IMG/VR virus record: IMGVR_UViG_3300032092_000097
Coordinates: 1-38,408 of that record
DNA: 38,408 bases
Reading direction: 5' to 3' (one strand)
Origin: a virus
Part shown: positions 19,008 to 26,473 of the stretch, one piece after another
Numbering within the stretch: position 1 is the first letter of the stretch
Layout of the letters: each line of letters starts with the position of its first letter
Position numbers and translations under genes: made by a program
The notes under the pieces: generated by a model
Seen by the model: only the letters and a program-made list of their open reading frames with translations
The model's database searches: none
Told to the model about the DNA's origin: nothing

Positions 19008-19008
19008 T
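18979..19008 (+). promoter_or_regulatory. Promoter upstream of the second recombination cluster
   Basis: TTGACC (18979-18984), an 18-nt spacer and TATAAT (19003-19008) lie at the end of the resolvase-like gene. Transcription would start around 19015, giving a short leader that includes AAGGA before ATG 19034. It would drive the genes from 19034 through the terminase. Confidence 0.65.
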
Positions 19009-19033
19009 AGAATTACAACATTAAGGATACTAA

Positions 19034-19333
19034 ATGGAACAAACAACAATTGAACAGGTCAATGGTCTCACAGAGATTGCTGACTTTATGAATGATGAAG
19101 AACTGACTACCGCTCTTACCTTTATTGCTAAGGTAATTCTTAAGCCAGATATTCCTCTTAACGTTGCACAAGTAGAAATCGTTCGCTTGCAAGCAATTGC
19201 TGCGAAGATGTCTTTCAAAGCCACATGGCTAACTAACGTAGATAAAGGAGACAGAGCGAAAAAGAATATTTATTACACCGCTGCTGAGGCTATTAACAAC
19301 CTCGTTTCGGCTCTTAAATATATTACTCGCTAG
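19034..19333 (+). CDS. Small helical protein, function unknown
   Basis: A 99-residue, probably all-alpha protein with its own promoter and an AAGGA Shine-Dalgarno. Helices are seen around ELTTALTFIAKVIL, VEIVRLQAIAAKM and AEAINNLVSALKYI. No Cys, membrane segment or catalytic motif. It begins the cluster that contains the Cas4-like nuclease and RuvC-like resolvase, only 7 nt upstream of the nuclease, so it may be a partner of that enzyme. I do not recognise the family. Confidence 0.65.
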   Translation: MEQTTIEQVNGLTEIADFMNDEELTTALTFIAKVILKPDIPLNVAQVEIVRLQAIAAKMSFKATWLTNVDKGDRAKKNIYYTAAEAINNLVSALKYITR

Positions 19334-19340
19334 TGTTATT

Positions 19341-20150
19341 ATGGCAAAAAATTTATTAAGTCAGGTAATGATTAAAAAGGTTGAGAGCAATCCCAATTCT
19401 AAGCCATCATTCCTAGACAAGCAAGCATTGATTGATAAGATTAATTCTGGTTACACTGTCAATCGTGTAGACAAGTTTCAAACAAAGAAAACCTTTGCAC
19501 CTAGTACGATTGCGTTCTCACATGGAGAATGTCCTCGTTACTGGTATCTAGCCTTTGATGGTGCTAACTTTGTCGATAATGCTGATGCTTATGGCGGTGC
19601 AAACATGACTGCTGGTACAAAGGCACACGAAAGAATTCAGGAGGCTATGGGCAATGTTCCTGGACTTCTTGTAGATTCTGAGTTTAAGGTAACATATAAT
19701 GACCCACCAATCTTTGGTTATGGTGACGTTATTCTTAACTGGGAAGACAAAGAACTGCTTGGCGAAATTAAGACAATGCCTAACGAGGGCTTTGAGTATC
19801 GTAAAAGTGCAGGAAAGCCTAAACTGGGTCACATGATTCAGTTGCTTATCTATATGAAGATTCTTAATAAGAGCAAAGCAGTATTGATTTATGAGAACAA
19901 GAACAATCACGAACTGTTGATTTTTCCTGTAGAATTAAATCAGTACATGTACGAGTGGGTAGAGAACACTTTTGAGTGGATGAGGAATGTTCGAAAGGCA
20001 TGGGAAGATAAAACCCTGCCAGAGAAAAATTATCGTTCTAATTCAAAGATATGCAAGACATGCCCTATACAAGCGGCTTGTGCTTCTGCAGGTTCTGGAG
20101 AGATAAAAATCAAATCTCTGGAGCCTTTAAATGAAGAACAAACATTGTAG
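19341..20150 (+). CDS. Cas4/RecB-like PD-(D/E)XK exonuclease with four-Cys cluster
   Basis: A 269-residue nuclease. The RecB motifs appear in order: H96 (GTKAHERIQ), D129 (GYGDVIL), E142-x-K144 (GEIKTM) and Q167/Y171 (HMIQLLIYM). Cys64 (ECPRYWY) with C238, C241 and C247 (CKTC..QAAC) gives the one-plus-three cysteine layout that binds an iron-sulfur cluster in Cas4 and AddB. It probably resects DNA ends for recombination. No CRISPR array or other cas gene is near, so a CRISPR role is unlikely. It starts 7 nt after the previous stop without a clear Shine-Dalgarno, suggesting coupling. Confidence 0.87.
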   Translation: MAKNLLSQVMIKKVESNPNSKPSFLDKQALIDKINSGYTVNRVDKFQTKKTFAPSTIAFSHGECPRYWYLAFDGANFVDNADAYGGANMTAGTKAHERIQEAMGNVPGLLVDSEFKVTYNDPPIFGYGDVILNWEDKELLGEIKTMPNEGFEYRKSAGKPKLGHMIQLLIYMKILNKSKAVLIYENKNNHELLIFPVELNQYMYEWVENTFEWMRNVRKAWEDKTLPEKNYRSNSKICKTCPIQAACASAGSGEIKIKSLEPLNEEQTL

Positions 20151-20430
20151 TTGGTGCGATAAGCAATTCCAAACTAAACTATCCTATCAGATATACTGCT
20201 CTCCAGAATGTAGAGAGCAAGCAACTAGAGAAAAGATTGCTGAAAAATATCTGAGGGACAAGGTTAAGAAACGTGCTGGCAAGGTTCGATTGTGTAAGAC
20301 TTGTAACAAGCAACTCTCAATGTATACAGAAGAAACTATCTGTCAATCTTGCGAGATAAATCCAGATGATGTTAGAGACACTCTTAAAGAGATTAAGGAT
20401 ATCCTAAATGGTAAAACTAAACTTGACTAA
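20131..20430 (+). CDS. Double Cys-ribbon protein
   Basis: A 99-residue protein with two zinc-ribbon-like units: CSWC...YCSPEC (residues about 6-29) and CKTC...CQSC (about 55-74), joined by a basic helix (LRDKVKKRAGKVRL). An acidic helix closes it. It overlaps the nuclease stop by 20 nt; GGAG lies 7 nt before the ATG. The pattern suggests DNA or RNA binding alongside the nuclease and resolvase. No specific family assigned. Confidence 0.7.
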   Translation: MKNKHCSWCDKQFQTKLSYQIYCSPECREQATREKIAEKYLRDKVKKRAGKVRLCKTCNKQLSMYTEETICQSCEINPDDVRDTLKEIKDILNGKTKLD

Positions 20431-20983
20431 AAAGCCTAAAAGATTCTGTGCTATTGATGCAAGCACTAATAGCCTAGCCTTTGCTATTTTTGAAGATAGT
20501 AAAATTATTGCTTGCGGAAAGATTAAGTTTGAAGGTCTGCAAACATATGACAAGGTTATGGATGCTGCTAAGAAGACCAAGGCTTTCTTCGATAAGTTTG
20601 ACTTTGATACAATCATAATTGAACATACAGTATTTATGAACAGCCCTAAGACTGCTGCTCAACTGGCTATGGTCCAGGGAGCCTTGCTTGGGGCTGCTTC
20701 TATGTCTGGGGTAAAAAAGATTGGTTCTGTATCGCCTATCACATGGCAAAACTTTATTGGCAATAAAAAACTAACTAAAGAAGAAAAGCATGAGATTCAA
20801 AAAAAGAATCCAGGCAAGTCTGTGTCTTGGTTTAAAACTGAAGAACGAAATATTCGAAAGCAAAGAACAATTAACTTTATTAATATAAACTATGATAAGC
20901 ACTTAGAGGATGACGATGTTGCAGATGCTTGTGCTATTGGTCACTGGGCTTTGAAGAACTGGGATAAGGCGTTTGGATACTAA
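20408..20983 (+). CDS. ruvC: RuvC-like Holliday junction resolvase
   Basis: A 191-residue RNase H-fold resolvase that cuts four-way junctions. Catalytic acids are visible as D17 (FCAIDAST), E72 (TIIIEHT) and the C-terminal D170-x2-D173 (DDDVADA). It overlaps the ribbon protein by 23 nt and is preceded by AAGGA. Compared with bacterial RuvC (about 170 residues) it carries a basic insertion (about 120-155). It is well placed to resolve concatemeric DNA before the terminase, which is encoded less than 1 kb downstream. Confidence 0.88.
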   Translation: MVKLNLTKKPKRFCAIDASTNSLAFAIFEDSKIIACGKIKFEGLQTYDKVMDAAKKTKAFFDKFDFDTIIIEHTVFMNSPKTAAQLAMVQGALLGAASMSGVKKIGSVSPITWQNFIGNKKLTKEEKHEIQKKNPGKSVSWFKTEERNIRKQRTINFININYDKHLEDDDVADACAIGHWALKNWDKAFGY

Positions 20984-21138
20984 TGGCTAATAAGTTTTAT
21001 ACAAATGAGGCATGGCTAAAGAAGCGTTACCATGTCGATAAGAAAACTCCAGAGCAAATTGCTTTAGAGTGTGGAACTAGCGTAGAAACAATCTACGTTT
21101 ATCTAGCCAAATTTGGATTAAGGAAGTCTAAGAGATGA
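20983..21138 (+). CDS. Small helix-turn-helix protein
   Basis: A 51-residue protein joined to the resolvase by TAATG and to the next gene by ATGA. KKTPEQIALECGTSVETIYVYLAKFGLRK is a classic HTH: a helix, a Gly turn and a recognition helix with TIY. Such modules occur fused to HNH nucleases, but here it stands alone. It may bind phage DNA near the packaging genes. Small and confidently coding because of the coupled ends. Confidence 0.75.
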   Translation: MANKFYTNEAWLKKRYHVDKKTPEQIALECGTSVETIYVYLAKFGLRKSKR

Positions 21139-21422
21139 AAAAAGTAAGGTCAGTCAAACTGCAGGAAACAAAGTTTAGCAGAGAGAACGAGTTACAACTT
21201 GGTAATTTTACTATTGCTAAAGGTGATATCATTAAAATAGAGGGAGAACATGGTCTCAAATTTAAGTTTGATGCTGTTGTAACTAATACCGAAAATGGTA
21301 AGGTCTGGGTAGATTGCTTTGAGATGCAGAAGTCAACCGCTACTGCATGGCGTTCGTTTGACCCTGAAAGAGTTAAGCGTATTCCAACAAAACGAGGAAG
21401 ACGAAAGAAAAATGTCGATTGA
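21135..21422 (+). CDS. Small basic-tailed beta protein, function unknown
   Basis: A 95-residue protein in the resolvase-to-terminase string. The central part is beta-rich (LQLGNFTIAKGDIIKIEG, then FKFDAVVTN), similar to SH3-like barrels. The C-terminus is strongly basic (KRIPTKRGRRKKN), suggesting nucleic-acid contact. It overlaps the HTH gene by 4 nt and the small terminase by 11 nt. Function not recognised. Confidence 0.65.
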   Translation: MKKVRSVKLQETKFSRENELQLGNFTIAKGDIIKIEGEHGLKFKFDAVVTNTENGKVWVDCFEMQKSTATAWRSFDPERVKRIPTKRGRRKKNVD

Positions 21423-21945
21423 AGATTTAACAGTTGAACATCTCGATGAGATGAACAAAGTTGTGGAGAAGTATCTCCAGGGTGAAGAGCCTACCCAGAT
21501 TTCTAAGGAACTAGCCTTGCCAAGACAAAAAGTTGTTGCTCACATTAACCAGTGGCGTGTGATGGCTTCTGACAATGCTGCTATCCGTGCTAGGGCTAAG
21601 GAAGCCTTGGTTGGTGCAGACACACACTACAATAAACTAATTAGTAAAGCATATGAAGTAATTGATGATGCAACTACCACAGCCAATCTAGGGGCTAAGA
21701 CCGCAGGTATTAAACTTGTGATGGACCTAGAAAAGACTCGTATCGACATGCTACAAAAGGCTGGCTTACTTGAGAACAAAGAACTCGCAGAAGAGATGCT
21801 AGAGATTGAACGTAAGCAGGATATTCTTGTTGGTATTCTTAGAGATATTGCAAGTGAGTATCCACAGATTCGTGACGAGATTATGCGTAGACTTTCGCAG
21901 GTATCGAAAGAACAAGAGGTTATAACCATTGTCAATGTTCAATGA
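21412..21945 (+). CDS. terS: Terminase small subunit (HTH DNA recognition)
   Basis: A 177-residue helical protein directly upstream of the large terminase. The N-terminal part contains an HTH-like segment (EPTQISKELALPRQKVVAHI), then a long helical oligomerisation region rich in Glu, Lys and Leu. This is the usual arrangement of a small subunit that recognises packaging sites and forms a ring. ATG 21412 was chosen because it gives an 11-nt overlap with the previous gene, a junction repeated elsewhere; the reading frame open before it lacks a matching Shine-Dalgarno. Confidence 0.75.
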   Translation: MSIEDLTVEHLDEMNKVVEKYLQGEEPTQISKELALPRQKVVAHINQWRVMASDNAAIRARAKEALVGADTHYNKLISKAYEVIDDATTTANLGAKTAGIKLVMDLEKTRIDMLQKAGLLENKELAEEMLEIERKQDILVGILRDIASEYPQIRDEIMRRLSQVSKEQEVITIVNVQ

Positions 21946-23725
21946 TTTCTTTGAAGTTCTTAAAAGCAATGTCTTTGCAGAAGTTCCAGTAGATGTTAAA
22001 ACATTTGTTGAAGGAGAAGATTATCTCCAGCAACCACCACTGTCACAAATTCAGTACGACATCGTAGAGGCTATGAGCCAAATCTACAAACTAGAAGAAG
22101 TCATTGAAATCCTGGGGGAGACAGAGGGTCGTAGATACTATAATAAGTATACAAAGAACGAAGTAATCCTACAACTAGGAAAAGGTTCTGGTAAGGACTT
22201 CGTATCTACAGTTGCTTGTTGCTACATCGTTTATAAGTTACTTTGTCTTAAAGACCCTGCTCGTTACTTTGGTAAGCCTACTGGCGATGCTATTGATATT
22301 ATTAACATTGCGATTAACGCACAACAGGCTAAGAACGTTTTCTTTAAAGGCTTCAAGAATAAGATTGAACGCTCTCCATGGTTTGCTGGAAAATACTACG
22401 CAAAGGCAGACAGCATTGAGTTTGATAATGCTATTACTGTTTATTCTGGTCACTCTGAGCGTGAGTCTCACGAAGGTCTAAACCTTATCCTTGCAGTACT
22501 GGACGAGATTTCTGGTTTTGCTAATGAGGTTGGAACTGGTAATGACCAAGGAAAGACTGCTGACAACATCTACAAAGCCTTCCGTGCTTCCGTAGACTCT
22601 CGCTTTCCTGACCTTGGAAAGGTAGCCCTACTATCTTTCCCTCGCTATCCAGGAGACTTTATCTCTACCAGATACGATGCAGTTATTGCAGACAAAGAGG
22701 TTGTAACAAAGAAACACAAGTTTGTTATGAATCCAGACCTACCAGAAGATACAGAAGGAAATACTCTTGATATTGAGTGGGATGAAGACAATATTTTAGC
22801 ATACAAGTTTCCTGGAATGTTTGCCATTAAAAGACCTACATGGGTAGTAAACCCTACTCGTAAAATTGATGACTTCAAGTTAGCATTCTATACAGACCTT
22901 GGAGATGCTATGATGCGTTTTGCTTGTGTCCCTACCTACGCTTCCGATGCCTTCTTTAAGCAGCAAGAAAAAGTTCGTGCTTGCATGACAATCGTAAACC
23001 CTATTGATTCTAATAAAAGTTTTATGGAGTCTTTTAAACCAGACCCAGACAAAAAATATTTTGTCCATGCTGACCTTGCACAGAAACATGACAAGTGTGC
23101 TGTGGCTATTGCCCACGTTGAGAAGTGGGTAAATGTGCAGGTAGTTAAAGACTATGCTCAAGTAATGCCTATTGTAGTCGTAGATGCAGTAGTATATTGG
23201 GAGCCAAAGATTGAAGGTCCTGTCAATCTTTCAGAGGTAAAGCAGTGGATTCAAAATCTACGAAGGCTAGGATTTGATATAGGCATGGTTTCATTTGACC
23301 GATGGCAATCATTTGATATTCAAAATGAATTAAAGGCTGTTGGTATAAAGACTGAGACTGTATCTGTTGCCAAGAAACACTATGAGGATATGGCTATGCT
23401 TGTTTACGAAGAGCGTCTGGCTATGCCAGCCATAGAGTTGCTGTTTGAAGAACTAACAGAGTTAAAAATTATGAGGGGTAATCGTGTAGACCACCCTAGA
23501 AAGTCCTCTAAGGACCTTGCAGACGCTGTTTGTGGTGCTATCTTTGGTGCTATCTCCCACACTGTCAAAGACAACAATCAAATGATAGAGATACATACAT
23601 TCCGTGATAGAAAACCAACGGAAGAACTGCATGAGTTTGACAAACGTAGTATCATTGAACGCAATAGACCAGAGCAAAAAGACCTAGACTCATACTTTAA
23701 ACAGTTTAACATAAATATAATGTAG
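21935..23725 (+). CDS. terL: Terminase large subunit (ATPase-nuclease)
   Basis: A 596-residue packaging motor. Walker A is GKGSGKD (residues 82-88) and Walker B with the catalytic Glu is LILAVLDE (184-191). The RNase H-type nuclease domain shows Asp in FVHADLAQKHDK (about 376), VSFDRWQS, and the late KDLADAVCG (about 525). It powers DNA entry into the prohead and cuts the concatemer. ATG 21935 gives the recurrent 11-nt overlap with the small subunit; TTG 21929 has slightly better Shine-Dalgarno spacing and remains possible. Terminase lies at the end of the replication block rather than beside portal and capsid. Confidence 0.92.
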   Translation: MFNDFFEVLKSNVFAEVPVDVKTFVEGEDYLQQPPLSQIQYDIVEAMSQIYKLEEVIEILGETEGRRYYNKYTKNEVILQLGKGSGKDFVSTVACCYIVYKLLCLKDPARYFGKPTGDAIDIINIAINAQQAKNVFFKGFKNKIERSPWFAGKYYAKADSIEFDNAITVYSGHSERESHEGLNLILAVLDEISGFANEVGTGNDQGKTADNIYKAFRASVDSRFPDLGKVALLSFPRYPGDFISTRYDAVIADKEVVTKKHKFVMNPDLPEDTEGNTLDIEWDEDNILAYKFPGMFAIKRPTWVVNPTRKIDDFKLAFYTDLGDAMMRFACVPTYASDAFFKQQEKVRACMTIVNPIDSNKSFMESFKPDPDKKYFVHADLAQKHDKCAVAIAHVEKWVNVQVVKDYAQVMPIVVVDAVVYWEPKIEGPVNLSEVKQWIQNLRRLGFDIGMVSFDRWQSFDIQNELKAVGIKTETVSVAKKHYEDMAMLVYEERLAMPAIELLFEELTELKIMRGNRVDHPRKSSKDLADAVCGAIFGAISHTVKDNNQMIEIHTFRDRKPTEELHEFDKRSIIERNRPEQKDLDSYFKQFNINIM

Positions 23726-23734
23726 TGGTATAAT
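23706..23734 (+). promoter_or_regulatory. Extended -10 promoter for the PA14-protein operon
   Basis: TTAACA (23706-23711), a 17-nt spacer and TATAAT (23729-23734) with TGG in front (extended -10). Transcription would begin near 23741, just upstream of AGGAG (23758-23762) and the AUU start of the next gene. Confidence 0.65.
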
Positions 23735-23769
23735 AGTTTTGTTGGGCACTTCCAACTAGGAGATTACAA

Positions 23770-25710
23770 ATTAAAAAACCCCAAATTATTTTAGCAGTTA
23801 TAACCCTAGCACTTTCCCCTATTTTTTTAGCACAGTCAGCATTTGGAGAAACAAAAGCAGAGTATAGTGCAAAAGTAGAAGAGGCAAAGGCTGTCGTTAA
23901 CGCTATCCAGGATGCCCTAACTCTTGCTCAAGAAGCCTACCAGATAGCGGTAAATGAAAAGGCTGCCATAGATGCTACGGTAGAGTCAAACAAAACAATC
24001 CTAGATAACAAAATTCTAGATGTACAAAGCAAACAATTGCTTGTAGACAAAGCACAAGCAAGTCTAGACTTGGCTAAAGAAAACTACAACATAAAATTAA
24101 TTTCAGACCCTGACTGGATTAGACCAGACAAAGAAGTTACACAGACTATTGATGTGGCATATACAGTTCAGGTTCCTTATACTGAGTTAGTCCCAAGAGT
24201 AGAACTTGTGCCAAGAACAGTTTTAATACCTTACACAGAGATGGTTCCTTATTTAGATTATGAGCCAGTTGAGGTTACAAGGGTAGTCCCAGGTGGACTT
24301 ACAGCAACATCTTACAACAGACAGGGCTACAATAATGCACCACCACTACCAACAGAAACAGAAACACCACTGGCAACTGAAAATGTACCTAACATTAATT
24401 TTCAGTGGGGCGGTGGATTGGTCCTGAACTCTGGAAAGGGTGAAGATGTTCTTGTTAAGTTTGAGGGAAATCTAATGGTTCCAGAAGATAACTGGTACAG
24501 TTTCTATGCACCAGCAGATGATGGAGTAAAACTAACTATTGCTGGAATGAATCTAATCAATGACTGGAGAGATAAGGGTGGTGGTGGCTCTATATCAGAA
24601 CCTATGTGGATTAGAGCAGGTATCTTTTACCCAACCACATTGTATTACTATGAAAATGGTGGTGGAGCCTTTGTAGAATTTTACTCACAAGTTTCTGGAG
24701 GTAACATGGAAATAGTTCCTGCAACTTGGTTTGGAGAAACAACAGTAACAGAAACAATTTATCAGCCAGTTGTAAAGTATCAAGAAGTAACTTATTATAG
24801 AGAAGAGATTGTTTACGATGAGGTTACAGTATATGACGAGATTACTTTATTTAGAGAAGAAACTAGATACAGAAAAGAAGACATAATTGTAATTGTTCCA
24901 GACGAGGATGCTACTGCACCACTAATTAATGACCCAGCCTTGGCTATAGTTGTTGGATTGGTACAAATTGAGTTAGATGAAAAACAATCTATTTTATTAT
25001 CTGCAACGACAGATAGAAACAGGCTACAGCAAGACTACGAGTCTTCCCTGATTACTCAAGCAGAAAAAGCAGGTATAATTGAAGTAGCATCGCAAGATGT
25101 AATAACTAAACAGGAGGAACTACTTGTCGCTCAACAAAAACTTGACTCCATTCCACCTTACGAAGAGCCAACACCTACACCTACGGAGACCGAGGAACCT
25201 ACTGAAGAGCCAGAGGAAGTTGAGCCAGAACCGATACCAGAGCCAGAGCCGCCAGTGTCCCCCGAACCCAGTGAACCTGAGTTACCAGTAAATATTGAAA
25301 CGGTAGACCCACAAACACTTTCAGAAGAGCAGGTTGCAGAACTAGTATCTGTTGCAAACGAAATCCTAGACAACTCGGAGCAGGGTTCTCCAGAGTATGA
25401 AGAAGCCCTAGATGCATTGTTCGTTGCTGCACAGGCAGACGATATTGAGGTATCTGAGGAACTTGCAGCCATTCCTGGTTTGTTAGCCGCAGTAGACGCA
25501 ATTAACTTTATTGGTAACGTTGGAGCAGACATGTCTCCAAAGGTTCGTGAAGAATCAGAGAAGATTGTTGTAACAGCAGTTGTTGCAGTTGGTGCAGCAG
25601 TTAACGCAGCAACAGGAGCGGCACTCACAGCCGCAGCCCCATCAGCACCAGCATCATCTGCATCAGCAGGTGGCTCAGGTGGAACGTCAGGCACAAGGAG
25701 GAGAGATTAA
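23770..25710 (+). CDS. Secreted PA14-domain protein with AUU start
   Basis: The open frame begins at 23737 and contains no ATG, GTG or TTG until TTG 24037, which would remove the signal peptide. ATT at 23770 is 7 nt after AGGAG (23758-23762) and opens a Sec signal: two Lys, a hydrophobic core (IILAVITLALSPIFLAQ) and a cleavage site after AFG, about residue 26. The mature protein has a helical region (about 30-115), six-residue repeats of VPYTEL type (134-174), a PA14 domain (208-321, with ADDGVKL), a second repeat set (331-379, V-x-Y-x-E), another helical region, a Pro/Glu linker (about 460-509) and a Ser/Ala/Gly-rich end. PA14 domains bind glycans. Total 646 residues. Role unknown; cell-surface or virion adhesion is inference. 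Confidence 0.75.
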   Translation: MKKPQIILAVITLALSPIFLAQSAFGETKAEYSAKVEEAKAVVNAIQDALTLAQEAYQIAVNEKAAIDATVESNKTILDNKILDVQSKQLLVDKAQASLDLAKENYNIKLISDPDWIRPDKEVTQTIDVAYTVQVPYTELVPRVELVPRTVLIPYTEMVPYLDYEPVEVTRVVPGGLTATSYNRQGYNNAPPLPTETETPLATENVPNINFQWGGGLVLNSGKGEDVLVKFEGNLMVPEDNWYSFYAPADDGVKLTIAGMNLINDWRDKGGGGSISEPMWIRAGIFYPTTLYYYENGGGAFVEFYSQVSGGNMEIVPATWFGETTVTETIYQPVVKYQEVTYYREEIVYDEVTVYDEITLFREETRYRKEDIIVIVPDEDATAPLINDPALAIVVGLVQIELDEKQSILLSATTDRNRLQQDYESSLITQAEKAGIIEVASQDVITKQEELLVAQQKLDSIPPYEEPTPTPTETEEPTEEPEEVEPEPIPEPEPPVSPEPSEPELPVNIETVDPQTLSEEQVAELVSVANEILDNSEQGSPEYEEALDALFVAAQADDIEVSEELAAIPGLLAAVDAINFIGNVGADMSPKVREESEKIVVTAVVAVGAAVNAATGAALTAAAPSAPASSASAGGSGGTSGTRRRD

Positions 25711-25889
25711 TGAAGAAATTTTTAAATGACCTAATTGGTCAGGCATGGACACTTCTTGGTATGTTTGTAGCCTGGCTAGTCCTAGAAGGCTCTGCCAAAG
25801 AGGTAGTTGGATATGCAATTGTTGGAACAAGCATTCTTTGGGTGCTATCTTATCCATTAAGAAACACAAAAGATAAGGAGGAAGATTAA
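25710..25889 (+). CDS. Small two-helix membrane protein (holin-like)
   Basis: A 59-residue protein coupled on both sides by TAATG. Two hydrophobic segments (WTLLGMFVAWLVLEG and VVGYAIVGTSILWVLSYPL) are separated by a short charged turn, with a basic N-terminus and an acidic tail (KDKEED). Size and topology match small phage holins or holin helpers. It lies between the PA14 protein and another holin-like gene. Function inferred from topology; overlooked easily because of its length. Confidence 0.65.
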   Translation: MKKFLNDLIGQAWTLLGMFVAWLVLEGSAKEVVGYAIVGTSILWVLSYPLRNTKDKEED

Positions 25890-26176
25890 TGAGAACATTT
25901 GGTAATGTATTTATGCGTATCGTTGCAACTTTCGTAGCGTCTGCACTTGGTGTGGTTGGTGCTGGTACAGTTGCAAGCGGTGTTAGCGGAGTTGATATCC
26001 CAGTATGGTTTAGTGCTGTTATGGGTGGTATTTTGGCAGTAGCCAAGGTGGTAGAACTCCTATCCCTAGCATTCCTTGAAGATGGTAGACTCTCTCGTGC
26101 AGAGATTGACGCTGCTTTCCGTCAGACCGTTGCTTTGAAAGATGTAAAAGAAGATACACACACATCTAAGAAATAA
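25889..26176 (+). CDS. Holin-like membrane protein
   Basis: A 95-residue protein with two hydrophobic stretches (FVASALGVVGAGTVA and VWFSAVMGGILAVAKVVELL) and a charged C-terminus containing LSRAEIDAAFRQ. This two-helix layout with short loop and polar tail resembles holins of actinophages. It is the last gene before the combined terminator-promoter, so it ends this operon. Holins form lesions that release the endolysin encoded about 800 bp downstream. Specific family not confirmed. Confidence 0.65.
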   Translation: MRTFGNVFMRIVATFVASALGVVGAGTVASGVSGVDIPVWFSAVMGGILAVAKVVELLSLAFLEDGRLSRAEIDAAFRQTVALKDVKEDTHTSKK

Positions 26177-26177
26177 C

Positions 26178-26206
26178 TTGACAAACCCCTTTCGGTGCCC
26201 TATAAT
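26178..26206 (+). promoter_or_regulatory. Consensus sigma-70-type promoter
   Basis: Perfect TTGACA (26178-26183), 17-nt spacer and perfect TATAAT (26201-26206). It is nested inside the terminator stem-loop that ends the previous operon. Transcription would begin near 26213, within the loop, giving a short leader with GAAAGGGG as Shine-Dalgarno before ATG 26234. Confidence 0.85.
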
Positions 26207-26231
26207 TGATATAGACCTGAAAGGGGTTTTT
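26183..26231 (+). terminator. Intrinsic terminator whose 3' arm is the next gene's Shine-Dalgarno
   Basis: An 11-bp inverted repeat pairs AAACCCCTTTC (26183-26193) with GAAAGGGGTTT (26219-26229), followed by T residues to 26231. The 25-nt loop holds the -10 box of the next promoter. Read-through RNA would fold and stop here; RNA begun at the internal promoter lacks the 5' arm, leaving the Shine-Dalgarno free. Confidence 0.75.
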
Positions 26232-26233
26232 CT

Positions 26234-26473
26234 ATGTCAATGACTTTTGACGAATGGCTACAACATGGCTTAACACAAGGCTGGGTTGGTCCTGCTGTAT
26301 GCAGTACACACGATGGCATCCCTACTACTAGAGACGAAGACCTAGAGTGGGAAACTGGAGACCCATGCATTCATGTATTAAGATTGTATGAAGATGAAGC
26401 AACCAAGTTGGCTGTGGAAGAAAATCATGCTCCGTCTGTATGGCGAGCAACCAACAGTGGTTACACTGTATAA
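26234..26473 (+). CDS. Small conserved-type actinophage protein, function unknown
   Basis: A 79-residue acidic protein. It begins MSMTFDEWLQHGLTQGWVG and carries VCSTHDGIPTT and GDPCIHVLRLY, a combination familiar from many actinophage genomes (memory, not searched). Two Cys and three His residues could bind a metal, but no standard ribbon is formed. It is transcribed from a consensus promoter, and that transcript may run into the tRNA genes that follow. Function unknown. Confidence 0.75.
   Translation: MSMTFDEWLQHGLTQGWVGPAVCSTHDGIPTTRDEDLEWETGDPCIHVLRLYEDEATKLAVEENHAPSVWRATNSGYTV

Noticed and set aside
19341-20150. CRISPR-associated Cas4
   Set aside because: Motifs match the Cas4/RecB nuclease family, but there is no repeat array and no other cas gene. 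A recombination nuclease is the simpler reading.
25158-25694. Long open frame antisense to the 3' part of the PA14 protein gene
   Set aside because: A low-complexity Ser/Gly/Ala frame created by the Pro/Glu/Ala-rich coding strand; no Shine-Dalgarno or promoter.
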